In this document: positions 1 to 6,540 of the stretch, in pieces
How the letters are laid out: each line of letters opens with the position of its first letter
Position numbering within the stretch: position 1 is the stretch's first letter
NCBI GenBank assembly: GCA_913046275.1
Contig: CAJWSE010000016.1
Location: 1 to 14,197 of the forward strand
From: an uncultured Phycisphaerae bacterium
GTDB taxonomy: Bacteria > Planctomycetota > Phycisphaerae > Phycisphaerales > SM1A02
Length of the DNA: 14,197 bases
Direction: 5' to 3'
Notes under the pieces: generated by a model
Databases searched by the model: none
What the model saw: only the letters and a program-made list of their open reading frames with translations
Told to the model about the DNA's origin: nothing
Translations under genes and position numbers: made by a program

Positions 1-805
1 CGGCGTTCTCACAGGAGATGTGAAAGACGTCCTTTTACTTGACGTTACTCCGCTATCACTTGGTGTCGAAACACTTGGTAGTGTGATGACTCGTTTGATT
101 GAACGGAATACTACTATTCCAACGTCTAAGAAGGAAACATTCTCAACAGCGGCAGATAGCCAGTCTTCAGTAACTATTCATGTGCTCCAAGGTGAGCGAG
201 AGTTTGCTGCAGATAACCGTTCACTTGGCCGTTTTGACTTGACTGATATTCCACCCGCGCCTCGTGGAACGCCACAAATTGAGGTTGAATTTGCAATCGA
301 TGCAAATGGAATCCTCTCCGTGTCCGCAACAGATAAAGCAACAGGTAAGAGTCAGCAAATTGAAATCAAGGGTTCTTCCGGTTTATCAGATGATGAAATC
401 GATCAGATGAAACGTGATGCTGAGTCACATGCGGAAGATGATAAAGCTCGTCGTGAACTTGTTGAGACTAAGAACCGTGCAGAAATGATGATGCATGAGA
501 CTGAAAAGTCTATGGGTGAACATGGCGATAAGATTTCTCCAGAAGCACGCGGTTCGATTGAATCGGCACTTTCTAACCTCGGCGAAAAGCTTAAGGGTGA
601 CGATAAGGAAGCAATTGAGGCCGCACTTACACAACTCGGTTCTTCAGCGGAAGAACTTGGCAAGGCTGTTTACGAAGCAACTGCTGCAAATGCAACAGGC
701 GGCAATGAAGACGGTGAATGCTGTGGTGGTGAAGATTGTGCAGACGGAAGTTCTAACAGTAGCGACGATGTTATCGACGCTGAATACGAAGTCAACGAAG
801 ACTAA
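1..805 (+). CDS. dnaK: Molecular chaperone DnaK (Hsp70), C-terminal part
   Basis: This is the 3' part of an Hsp70 gene; the reading frame is open from the first bases (GVLTGDV precedes the GTG at 20), so the true start lies outside the window. Visible are the end of the ATPase domain and the interdomain linker ([13 protein letters not shown]), the beta-sandwich substrate-binding domain ([19 protein letters not shown], then [21 protein letters not shown] and [17 protein letters not shown]) and the helical lid. The C-terminus ends in the usual acidic [13 protein letters not shown] tail. DnaK is an ATP-driven cytosolic chaperone working with DnaJ and GrpE; neither is in view. An oddity is a cysteine-rich stretch (ECCGGEDC) in the Gly/Ala/acidic tail just before the last 25 residues, where most DnaK proteins have none. 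A strong hairpin terminator follows 23 bp after the stop. Identity is near certain. Confidence 0.97.
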   Translation, partial: GVLTGDVKDVLLLDVTPLSLGVETLGSVMTRLIERNTTIPTSKKETFSTAADSQSSVTIHVLQGEREFAADNRSLGRFDLTDIPPAPRGTPQIEVEFAIDANGILSVSATDKATGKSQQIEIKGSSGLSDDEIDQMKRDAESHAEDDKARRELVETKNRAEMMMHETEKSMGEHGDKISPEARGSIESALSNLGEKLKGDDKEAIEAALTQLGSSAEELGKAVYEATAANATGGNEDGECCGGEDCADGSSNSSDDVIDAEYEVNED

Positions 806-827
806 AGTAATTCTGCCTCCTATTTAA

Positions 828-869
828 ATAATAAACAGAGCCCTGCAAGAGTAGGGCTCTGTTTATTAT
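828..869. terminator. Bidirectional intrinsic terminator between dnaK and the convergent membrane-protein gene
   Basis: A perfect 17-bp inverted repeat (828-844 with 853-869) with an 8-nt loop. The GC-rich core is CAGAGCCCT/AGGGCTCTG and the base of the stem is A/T-rich on both sides, so either strand gives a hairpin ending in a U-rich tail. It lies 23 bp after the dnaK stop and about 60 bp after the stop of the convergent gene, so it can serve both. Confidence 0.92.
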
Positions 870-932
870 GAATTTGTTTCAGTGCACTTTGATATTAAAT
901 ATTAATACGTTAATTTCACTAGTAGCACAGAG

Positions 933-1736
933 TCAGATTTGCTCGCCTTCTAGGGTTATTCTGCAAGGATGACCAAACCAACTATTTATTTCAGCTTCGT
1001 CATAATGCGCTTTTAGGGTTTCGATTACATCATCCATTGATCCATCAGCACTGGCCCAACCGTTATAAACATCCGGAAAATCAACTGAACAATTAGCGCA
1101 TTTTTTCGAATTATCAAATCTAATTGGACACCAGAACGACTCAACATTTCGCAGCATCTCAGAGCCAAGGGACCATACGCCAGTCATCCAGTCACAATAC
1201 AAGCACCAGATGAGATCGTGCCCGACAAGATTTTTAAATTTATAACGCCCAACACGAACCCACTCACTTTGTTTGTATCTTGGAAAACGAATGAGCCATA
1301 TGAGCCATGGGTAGACCAGCAGCTCTGCTATGCGCACGAGCAAAAAGACAGGAACGGCAAATGCAGTAATCCAAACAGCAACAAAGTTTCGCCATGTACC
1401 TACAAGGCTATTTAAAAATTTTACTATTCGAGGGCCTTTTCGGGCTTGCGGGTGCAGTAGTCCATGAACGAAGGTCCAGGTCATGACTGCGAGCACTTGT
1501 GCCACAATAGAACAACCGAGACCAGCCCAGCCTCCAAAAACTGGACCGAATATGAGTGGTAATCCGGTGAAAAAGCCAACAACTAAGTCAAGACCCGGCG
1601 CAACACACAGCCACTCTGAGAGTGCTTTTCCGGGCGTTCCAAGTCGTGGAATTAGATGAAGAATGATAGCACCAAGCAAAAGAGCGCAAAGTGTAATTCC
1701 ACCAATCGTTAAACCATTAAAAATATAGTCTTGCAT
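933..1736 (-). CDS. Multi-pass membrane protein of unknown function with C-terminal cysteine pairs
   Basis: A 267-residue protein with no function I can name. Its first ~150 residues hold about four hydrophobic segments (roughly 8-30, 46-70, 72-94 and 116-149). The rest is a soluble tail with two CxxC pairs (C178/C181 and C213/C216) plus C203 and C258, a pattern that could bind zinc or an Fe-S cluster. Tryptophan- and aromatic-rich blocks around the cysteines (GHDLIWCLYCDWMTG, ESFWCPIRF, FPDVYNGW) look strongly constrained, so this is probably a conserved family rather than a chance ORF. Start: ATG at 1736 has an extended -10-like element (TGTTACCAT) ending 7 bp upstream and no Shine-Dalgarno, suggesting a leaderless mRNA. 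It is divergent from the nucleosidase gene, only 34 bp apart. Gene confidence is high; function is unknown. Confidence 0.85.
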   Translation of the reverse strand: MQDYIFNGLTIGGITLCALLLGAIILHLIPRLGTPGKALSEWLCVAPGLDLVVGFFTGLPLIFGPVFGGWAGLGCSIVAQVLAVMTWTFVHGLLHPQARKGPRIVKFLNSLVGTWRNFVAVWITAFAVPVFLLVRIAELLVYPWLIWLIRFPRYKQSEWVRVGRYKFKNLVGHDLIWCLYCDWMTGVWSLGSEMLRNVESFWCPIRFDNSKKCANCSVDFPDVYNGWASADGSMDDVIETLKAHYDEAEINSWFGHPCRITLEGEQI

Positions 1737-1743
1737 GTCAGGA

Positions 1744-1752
1744 ATGGTAACA
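1744..1752 (-). promoter_or_regulatory. Extended -10 element for the membrane-protein gene
   Basis: Read on the minus strand the sequence is TGTTACCAT, a TGn plus TAnnnT hexamer, ending exactly 7 bp before the ATG at 1736. Transcription would then start at or next to the A of the ATG. Its left half lies in one arm of the inverted repeat at 1746-1768. No clear -35 hexamer was identified. Confidence 0.5.
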
Positions 1753-1768
1753 GGTGTAGAATGTTACC
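1746..1768. repeat. Inverted repeat GGTAACA-N9-TGTTACC between divergent start codons (candidate operator)
   Basis: Two perfect 7-bp arms (1746-1752 and 1762-1768) are separated by 9 bp, so the arm centres are 16 bp apart, about one and a half helical turns. The repeat covers nearly the whole 34-bp divergent gap and overlaps the predicted -10 elements of both genes. That is the expected position of a site for a dimeric repressor controlling both, but no regulator gene is in view. A purely structural or chance origin is possible. Confidence 0.4.
1757..1762 (+). promoter_or_regulatory. -10-like element TAGAAT for the nucleosidase gene
   Basis: TAGAAT matches the TATAAT consensus at five of six positions and ends 8 bp before the ATG at 1771, so any transcript from it would have almost no leader. 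No Shine-Dalgarno is present. The element sits in the spacer of the inverted repeat described above. Confidence 0.45.
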
Positions 1769-1770
1769 TA

Positions 1771-2307
1771 ATGATTATTCTTGCGGCACTTCAAGAAGAA
1801 ATTCCTACTCTGCACATGGAAGACCATGTAATTGTTACTGGGCTTGGAAAAATCAATGCGGCTTCTCAAGCAACACGCATTATTTTGGAGAGGAAACCCT
1901 CGCTGATTGTTAACTTTGGAACTGCAGGGGCATTGTCCGATGAAATCGAACATGGCCTAGTGGAATGCACAGGTTTTATTCAACATGACATGGATTGTTC
2001 ACCGCTGGGATTTGAGAAACGCGTCACCCCATTCGAAGAAGATGGCGGTATGATTGGTACGTCTGAACTTGTTTGTGGATCTGGAGATAGTTTCTTACTA
2101 GAGGCCGGCGATCTTCTAGATGCAGGCGTACATATTGTCGATATGGAATCATATGCAATTGCAAAAGTATGTAGGCGATTTAATATACCATTTCGTTGTT
2201 TCAAATATATTAGCGATAAGGCAGATGAAAATGCTGGAAATGATTGGAATTCATTTCAACACTCAGAGGCAGAAGCTGCTTTTATAGAAGCAATAAATAA
2301 TTTGTGA
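1771..2307 (+). CDS. 5'-methylthioadenosine/S-adenosylhomocysteine nucleosidase-like protein
   Basis: A 178-residue member of the PNP_UDP_1 nucleoside phosphorylase/hydrolase family. Visible blocks are GLGKINAA (24-31), NFGTAGAL (48-55), SGDSF (104-108), the ribose-binding DMESYAIAKVC (E126) and KYISDKAD, whose D149 corresponds to the catalytic Asp of E. coli MtnN (ISDVAD). The enzyme family removes adenine from methylthioadenosine and S-adenosylhomocysteine in the cytosol. In some bacteria (Helicobacter, Campylobacter) the same enzyme also cleaves aminodeoxyfutalosine in menaquinone synthesis, which is relevant because an MqnP-type gene lies 1.3 kb downstream. It is shorter than the usual ~230 residues, mainly because the N-terminal Glu-containing segment (ALQEE) runs almost directly into the second strand. 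I chose ATG 1771 because MIILAALQEE matches the family N-terminus; an in-frame ATG at 1735 would add 12 unrelated residues. Confidence 0.85.
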   Translation: MIILAALQEEIPTLHMEDHVIVTGLGKINAASQATRIILERKPSLIVNFGTAGALSDEIEHGLVECTGFIQHDMDCSPLGFEKRVTPFEEDGGMIGTSELVCGSGDSFLLEAGDLLDAGVHIVDMESYAIAKVCRRFNIPFRCFKYISDKADENAGNDWNSFQHSEAEAAFIEAINNL

Positions 2308-2310
2308 TGT

Positions 2311-2319
2311 TGCTACAAT
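2311..2319 (+). promoter_or_regulatory. Extended -10 element TGCTACAAT before the aminopeptidase gene
   Basis: TGnTACAAT begins four bases after the nucleosidase stop codon and ends 6 bp before the ATG at 2326, placing a transcription start on or near that A. It suggests the peptidase gene has its own leaderless transcript although it follows the nucleosidase gene by only 18 bp. Confidence 0.5.
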
Positions 2320-2325
2320 GTGCTA

Positions 2326-3657
2326 ATGAAAACTATACAAACAACTCCAATCTCAGCAGATTCAATTCAATCTTTTCGCGATGCATTTGAGAAGGACTCT
2401 TCTGCAAAAGTATCACAAAACGCAGTTTCCCAAACGACAATTGATGATGTGGCTCTTGTACGCGACGTTGTTCAGGGCACAGATTTCACATTTTCTACAC
2501 ATCTTGACGAGTGGAAGGTTGCTAACCAAAAACAGTCTGGTCGTTGTTGGCTATTTGCGGCACTTAATATGTTGCGGGTACCAGCAATGAAAAAAATGAA
2601 CGTAAAAGAATTTGAGTTCAGCCAAAACTGGGCTATGTTTTGGGATAAATTTGAACGTGCAAATTGGTTTTTGCAACATATCATTGAGACGGCAGACCGG
2701 GATATCGATGATCGCACGGTAGCATTCTTGCTTAGCGATCCTATTGGTGATGGGGGCCAGTGGAACATGTTTGTAAATGTTGTTAAGAAGCATGGTCTTG
2801 TTCCAAAATCCGCAATGCCAGAAACGCAAAGTTCTTCAGCAACAGCAAAAATGAATATGATTTTGAAATGGAAACTTCGTGATGGCGCAGAGCAAATTCG
2901 CGCAGAACGTGCTGACATGGAAGCTACCCGCCAAGAGATTCTTTCGAGTATCTGGCGAATTCTTTGCATACATCTTGGCACGCCTCCTCAGAAATTCATT
3001 TGGCAATGGAAAGATAAAGATAAAAAATTCCATCGTAAAGGTGAAATGACACCTCTTGATTTTGCTGATGAATACATAGAAACGCCGCTGGATGAATACG
3101 TGTGCGTCGTCAATGACCCACGAGATTCATCTCCCCTTATGAGCACATACACGGTTGAGTGTCTCGGCAATGTAGTTGGTGGCGAGTTAGTTAAATATCT
3201 TAATATTGATACTGACTCTATGAAATCACTGACTCAGAAGATGCTTGAAGATGGAAAGCCAGTTTGGATGGGATGTGATGTAGGCAAAATGTTTAGAAGG
3301 GACATCGGTATCTGGGATGCGAACTTGTTCAATTTTGATGATGTGTATGGCGTTAGTTTCGGCTTATCAAAGGCACAACGCTTAAATTATCATCAGACCC
3401 TCATGACACATGCCATGCTGTTTACCGGTGTAGATGTTCACGATGGCGTTCCGACGAAGTGGCGAGTGGAAAACTCATGGGGTGATGAAAATGTTGGTGT
3501 TAAAGGTTTCCATGCAATGAATGACTCGTGGTTTGACGAATACATGTTTGAAGTTGCAATTGAGAAGAAATATTTACCGAATGAAATGATTGAGGCTTGG
3601 GATGAACAGCCAACGGTTCTTTCACCTTGGGATCCTATGGGTTCCTTAGCTCGCTAA
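2326..3657 (+). CDS. Peptidase family C1B aminopeptidase (PepC / bleomycin hydrolase type)
   Basis: A 443-residue papain-like cysteine aminopeptidase, close to the usual ~450 residues. The catalytic Cys is in QKQSGRCWLFAALN (C74), the His in THAMLFTGVD (H362) and the Asn in VENSWG (N383), the triad of bleomycin hydrolase, yeast Gal6 and lactococcal PepC. These are cytosolic homohexameric barrels that trim peptides from the N-terminus. The C-terminus is WDPMGSLAR, nearly the WDPMGALA tail that in Gal6 and BLMH reaches into the active-site cleft; the extra Arg recalls the terminal Lys that Gal6 removes from itself. No signal peptide. I chose ATG 2326 over the in-frame GTG at 2320 because TGCTACAAT ends just before it. 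The last 12 bp overlap the convergent prenyltransferase gene. Confidence 0.95.
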   Translation: MKTIQTTPISADSIQSFRDAFEKDSSAKVSQNAVSQTTIDDVALVRDVVQGTDFTFSTHLDEWKVANQKQSGRCWLFAALNMLRVPAMKKMNVKEFEFSQNWAMFWDKFERANWFLQHIIETADRDIDDRTVAFLLSDPIGDGGQWNMFVNVVKKHGLVPKSAMPETQSSSATAKMNMILKWKLRDGAEQIRAERADMEATRQEILSSIWRILCIHLGTPPQKFIWQWKDKDKKFHRKGEMTPLDFADEYIETPLDEYVCVVNDPRDSSPLMSTYTVECLGNVVGGELVKYLNIDTDSMKSLTQKMLEDGKPVWMGCDVGKMFRRDIGIWDANLFNFDDVYGVSFGLSKAQRLNYHQTLMTHAMLFTGVDVHDGVPTKWRVENSWGDENVGVKGFHAMNDSWFDEYMFEVAIEKKYLPNEMIEAWDEQPTVLSPWDPMGSLAR

Positions 3658-4542
3658 AAGTAAGTCGATAACACCTGCAGAGCCTAGTATTAAACTAACG
3701 ATGCCATTGAGCATAAAAAAAGTGAGGGCTATTTTTGTTGTGCCCCATTTCTTGACGGTTAAGTGTTCGTAGGTAAGCAGGCCAGCAATAACAATCACTG
3801 CACTTAGAAAAATCCAACCAAGACGTTGGTCTTGTACAGAAATGCAAAAAAGAAGCGCAATGCAGAGGCAATGTAAAAATTGACTAATGAGCATTGCGGG
3901 GCGTTTACCAAGTGATGCAGGCATACTTTTTAAATGATCACGTTTGTCATATTCAATATCTTGTAATGCATAAATAATATCAAAGCCAGCGACCCAACAA
4001 AGTACTGCGCCGGAAAGTAGCCATATCGATTCTTGAGCAAGCGTTGACGGCTGAACAGCGATCGCTGCCGCGAGGGGACTTAATGCAAGAGATGCCCCAA
4101 GGTAAATATGGCATAGCCAAGTGATTCGTTTGAGTAATGGATAGATACCTAACCAAACAAGGACGATAACGGATAGCTTGATTGGATAAGAGTTGTCGCA
4201 AAAAAGGAAAAGCCCAGTCAATACTATGAAAGCCATAGCATTGCAGGCAAGATATCGCCATGCGGTGGCTGAGCTGATTTCCCCATTGGCAAGTACTCGA
4301 TTTTTCGTTCTAGGGTTTTTGGCATCAATGTTTCTGTCAAAGATGCGATTTGCGATCATGGCAACATTACGGGCAAAAAACATGCAACCAACAATTAGTA
4401 GAAGTTGCCACTTAAACATATCCCATTCAATAGTTCCTTGATTGGTAGCTGCCATGAATCCGCCAAGGACAGCAAATGGCATGGCAAATATGGTGTGCGA
4501 TATTTTGATGTCACAGAGTAATTTAATGACTGCGGTAGACAT
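3646..4542 (-). CDS. UbiA-family polyprenyltransferase, MqnP-like (menaquinone/futalosine pathway)
   Basis: A 298-residue integral membrane prenyltransferase with about eight hydrophobic segments. Both Asp-rich prenyl-diphosphate/Mg2+ motifs are intact: NRIFDRNIDAKNPRTKNR (about residues 65-82) and DIIYALQDIEYDKRD (about 188-202). The wording FDIIYALQDxEYD is typical of the 4-hydroxybenzoate polyprenyltransferase-like group that includes MqnP, which prenylates the aromatic intermediate of futalosine-route menaquinone synthesis. A role in ubiquinone synthesis (UbiA) cannot be excluded from sequence alone. Start: MSTAVIKLL at 4542 fits the family; the ATG at 4572 would add ten residues and overlap the proS start. 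TATCAT ends 9 bp before the chosen ATG. The 3' end overlaps the peptidase gene by 12 bp, tail to tail. Confidence 0.9.
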   Translation of the reverse strand: MSTAVIKLLCDIKISHTIFAMPFAVLGGFMAATNQGTIEWDMFKWQLLLIVGCMFFARNVAMIANRIFDRNIDAKNPRTKNRVLANGEISSATAWRYLACNAMAFIVLTGLFLFCDNSYPIKLSVIVLVWLGIYPLLKRITWLCHIYLGASLALSPLAAAIAVQPSTLAQESIWLLSGAVLCWVAGFDIIYALQDIEYDKRDHLKSMPASLGKRPAMLISQFLHCLCIALLFCISVQDQRLGWIFLSAVIVIAGLLTYEHLTVKKWGTTKIALTFFMLNGIVSLILGSAGVIDLLLAS

Positions 4543-4551
4543 AAGGTGGGC

Positions 4552-4561
4552 ATGATAGAAT
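4552..4561. promoter_or_regulatory. Overlapping divergent -10 elements of the prenyltransferase and proS genes
   Basis: On the plus strand TGATAGAAT (4553-4561) is an extended -10 ending 9 bp before the proS ATG. On the minus strand TATCAT (4557-4552) ends 9 bp before the prenyltransferase ATG at 4542. The hexamers overlap by two bases in a 28-bp divergent gap, so RNA polymerase could probably not occupy both at once. Prediction from motif and position only. Confidence 0.45.
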
Positions 4562-4570
4562 CTACACATC

Positions 4571-6088
4571 ATGGCAGAACAAAATAAGTCAAAAAAACCG
4601 AAAACAGCAATAGTTCCTACACGCGAGGAGGACTATCCACAGTGGTATCAGGAAGTTATTAAGTCAGCCGATCTTGCGGAGACTTCTCCCGTCCGCGGTT
4701 GTATGGTGATTAAGCCTTGGGGGTACGGCCTTTGGGAGAATATTCAGCAAAATCTTGATGCAAGGTTTAAAGCAACGGGGCATAAAAATGCGTACTTTCC
4801 ATTATTCATACCATTGAGTTTTTTACAACGAGAAGCCGACCATGTTGATGGATTCGCGAAGGAATGCGCTGTAGTTACGCATCATCGTCTTGAGCCAGAT
4901 GTTGATGGCCAATTACAGCCAGCTGGTGAACTTGAAGAGCCGTTAATTGTACGTCCAACATCTGAAACCATTATTGGTGAAATGTTTAGCCGGTGGATTG
5001 AGTCTTACCGGGATTTGCCATTATTGATTAATCAATGGGCAAATGTTGTACGTTGGGAAATGCGTACGAGACTCTTCTTACGAACTGCAGAGTTTTTATG
5101 GCAAGAGGGGCATACTGCGCATGCGACTGAACAAGAAGCTATTGATGAGACTTTGCAGATGCTCGACATTTACAAAGATTTTGCCGAAAATACAATGGCG
5201 ATGCCAGTTATTACTGGATCAAAGAGTGAAGCTGAACGGTTCCCTGGCGCGGTGGAAACGTATTCCATTGAAGCGATGATGCAAGATGGCAAGGCGCTTC
5301 AAGCAGGTACTTCGCATTTTCTAGGGCAGAATTTCTCAAAAGCACAAGACATTACATTCCAAAATGACAACAAAGAAGTTGAGTACGCATGGACAACAAG
5401 TTGGGGAGTATCTACCCGCTTAATTGGTGGTTTGATTATGACGCACGCGGATGATGATGGCCTTGTTTTACCGCCTAGATTAGCGCCATCACATATCGTT
5501 ATTATTCCGATTACGTTTAAATCCGATGATCCTGATTCAATTTTAAATTATTGTCATAAACTTGCGGATGATTTAGGAGTTTTAAATTATCACGGCCGAA
5601 ATGTCACCGTTGAAATTGATAATCGCGATATTCGTGGCGGTGAAAAAACATGGGGCTGGGTGAAAAAGGGGATTCCGATTCGTTTGGAGATTGGTCCACG
5701 TGATATGGCTAGTGACTCCGTCTTTATGGCTAGGCGTGATCAAGGGCACAAAGAAAAGCAGGGCATTGCCCGTAGTGAATTCATAGCGAATGTTACGATT
5801 ATTCTTGATGAGATACAGCAGGGCCTTTTTGAACGCGCGGTGGCGCGTCGTGATTCAGCAACTAAAACTATTGATTCCAAGGAAGATTTTTACCAATACT
5901 TCAAAGGTGATGGTAGTGGCTTGGCATACGCACATTTTTGTGGTGATCCCTCTGTCGAAGCTAAAATCAAAGCTGATTTGAAGGTGACACTTCGTTGTGT
6001 TCCACTTAATGGGCATGAGGAAGAGGGTGTATGCATCTTTACGGGTAAACCTTCAAAACAACGTGTTCTGTGGTCTAAAGCGTACTAG
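4571..6088 (+). CDS. proS: Prolyl-tRNA synthetase, eukaryote/archaeal-type (short form)
   Basis: A 505-residue class II aminoacyl-tRNA synthetase that charges tRNA-Pro with proline in the cytosol. It has the N-terminal REEDYPQWYQEVIKSADLAE of the eukaryote-like type, RPTSETIIGEMFSRW (128-142), motif 2 RWEMRTRLFLRTAEFLWQEG (161-180) and a motif 3 region around STRLIGGLIMTHADDDGLVLPPRLAP (281-306), then the anticodon-binding domain (from about 307). The editing (INS) domain of the E. coli-type enzyme is absent. A C-terminal domain ends in the characteristic Tyr (WSKAY), but only three Cys remain there (C457, C476, C488), so the four-Cys zinc site of some homologues is incomplete, as also happens in other bacterial members. 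No Shine-Dalgarno precedes the ATG. Confidence 0.97.
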   Translation: MAEQNKSKKPKTAIVPTREEDYPQWYQEVIKSADLAETSPVRGCMVIKPWGYGLWENIQQNLDARFKATGHKNAYFPLFIPLSFLQREADHVDGFAKECAVVTHHRLEPDVDGQLQPAGELEEPLIVRPTSETIIGEMFSRWIESYRDLPLLINQWANVVRWEMRTRLFLRTAEFLWQEGHTAHATEQEAIDETLQMLDIYKDFAENTMAMPVITGSKSEAERFPGAVETYSIEAMMQDGKALQAGTSHFLGQNFSKAQDITFQNDNKEVEYAWTTSWGVSTRLIGGLIMTHADDDGLVLPPRLAPSHIVIIPITFKSDDPDSILNYCHKLADDLGVLNYHGRNVTVEIDNRDIRGGEKTWGWVKKGIPIRLEIGPRDMASDSVFMARRDQGHKEKQGIARSEFIANVTIILDEIQQGLFERAVARRDSATKTIDSKEDFYQYFKGDGSGLAYAHFCGDPSVEAKIKADLKVTLRCVPLNGHEEEGVCIFTGKPSKQRVLWSKAY

Positions 6089-6118
6089 ATTTTAATTTAC
6101 ATCAAAAAATCATTATCG

Positions 6119-6244
6119 GCTCAAGCGTATCGCTTTGAGCGGTCGATGTCTATTAGCCGCCAATGGTGGGCGGCGGCCCCTCGGAATTTGATGTTTCGTG
6201 AACAAGAATCTCGATTGTTGCAGGAAGAGTAACGATCGTTTTTT
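6119..6244 (+). other. Structured intergenic segment: three successive stem-loops after proS
   Basis: The 200-bp gap between proS and the next gene holds three predicted hairpins: 6119-6140 (GCTCAA...TTGAGC with a bulged GC extension), 6156-6174 (perfect GCCGCC/GGCGGC, 7-nt loop) and 6212-6238 followed by six T. No convincing coding frame crosses it. It may be a structured proS 3' UTR ending in a terminator, or a small RNA; the sequence does not decide. Confidence 0.35.
6212..6244 (+). terminator. Probable intrinsic terminator downstream of proS
   Basis: An 8-bp stem (CGATTGTT at 6212-6219 with AACGATCG at 6231-6238, one G-U pair) with an 11-nt loop is directly followed by TTTTTT (6239-6244). 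It is 123 bp beyond the proS stop and 44 bp before the next start codon, so it could end proS or a small transcript starting in the gap. Confidence 0.5.
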
Positions 6245-6276
6245 CTTGCGGGGCTTGCAAGTTTGGAAGTGTGAGG

Positions 6277-6282
6277 TAACCT
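6277..6282 (+). promoter_or_regulatory. -10-like element TAACCT before the small unknown gene
   Basis: TAACCT fits TAnnnT and ends 6 bp before the ATG at 6289, the same geometry as at the neighbouring genes. The match to TATAAT is weak; it is listed mainly because of position. Confidence 0.3.
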
Positions 6283-6288
6283 AAGAGT

Positions 6289-6540
6289 ATGCAAATTGAT
6301 GGACCAATCCCATTCACCGCTGCCCAAGCGTACAGGATGCAACCGGCAACACATGTTGTGAAGGAAGCGCCCGTTGCACCTGTTCAGCAACTGATAGCTG
6401 GTCAAGTGCAGGGGGCAGTGAGTTTTGATGGTATTGCAGTAAATGATTTGCAGCCATTGCAACTCTATACTCGATGCGCAGATCGTATTGAAGTTGCTAC
6501 GCGTATAGCTACAGGTCAGCACTTAAACATTCAGGCGTAA
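6289..6540 (+). CDS. Small protein of unknown function (83 residues)
   Basis: I do not recognise this protein. It has no signal peptide or membrane segment and only one Cys. The N-terminus (MQIDGPIPFTAAQAYRMQP) and C-terminus (LQLYTRCADRIEVATRIATGQHLNIQA-like region, about 57-83) look like two short ordered blocks joined by a Val/Ala/Gln/Pro-rich linker. It is probably real: the frame runs the full length, starts right after a -10-like TAACCT, and its stop overlaps the convergent manA stop by 10 bp, as other convergent pairs here do. The terminal R(I/V)xxATRxATG block with a final hydrophobic-polar strand recalls small secretion or flagellar regulatory proteins only vaguely; I make no functional claim. 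The antisense ORF at 6121-6522 is a weaker candidate. Confidence 0.55.
   Translation: MQIDGPIPFTAAQAYRMQPATHVVKEAPVAPVQQLIAGQVQGAVSFDGIAVNDLQPLQLYTRCADRIEVATRIATGQHLNIQA

Noticed and set aside
495..827. 110-residue plus-strand ORF overlapping the dnaK 3' end in another frame
   Set aside because: dnaK frame is unambiguous; this frame has no family features.
2472..2981. 169-residue minus-strand ORF inside the peptidase gene
   Set aside because: Antisense to the catalytic Cys region of a clear C1B peptidase; Cys/Phe/Ser-rich shadow.
4543..4572. Longer start (ATG 4572) for the MqnP-type gene
   Set aside because: The extra residues MMCRFYHAHL do not fit the family N-terminus and would cross the proS start codon and both -10 elements.
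6121..6522. 133-residue minus-strand ORF opposite the small gene
   Set aside because: Low-complexity Arg/Ser/Cys/His-rich composition typical of an antisense shadow, and no promoter or ribosome site seen.
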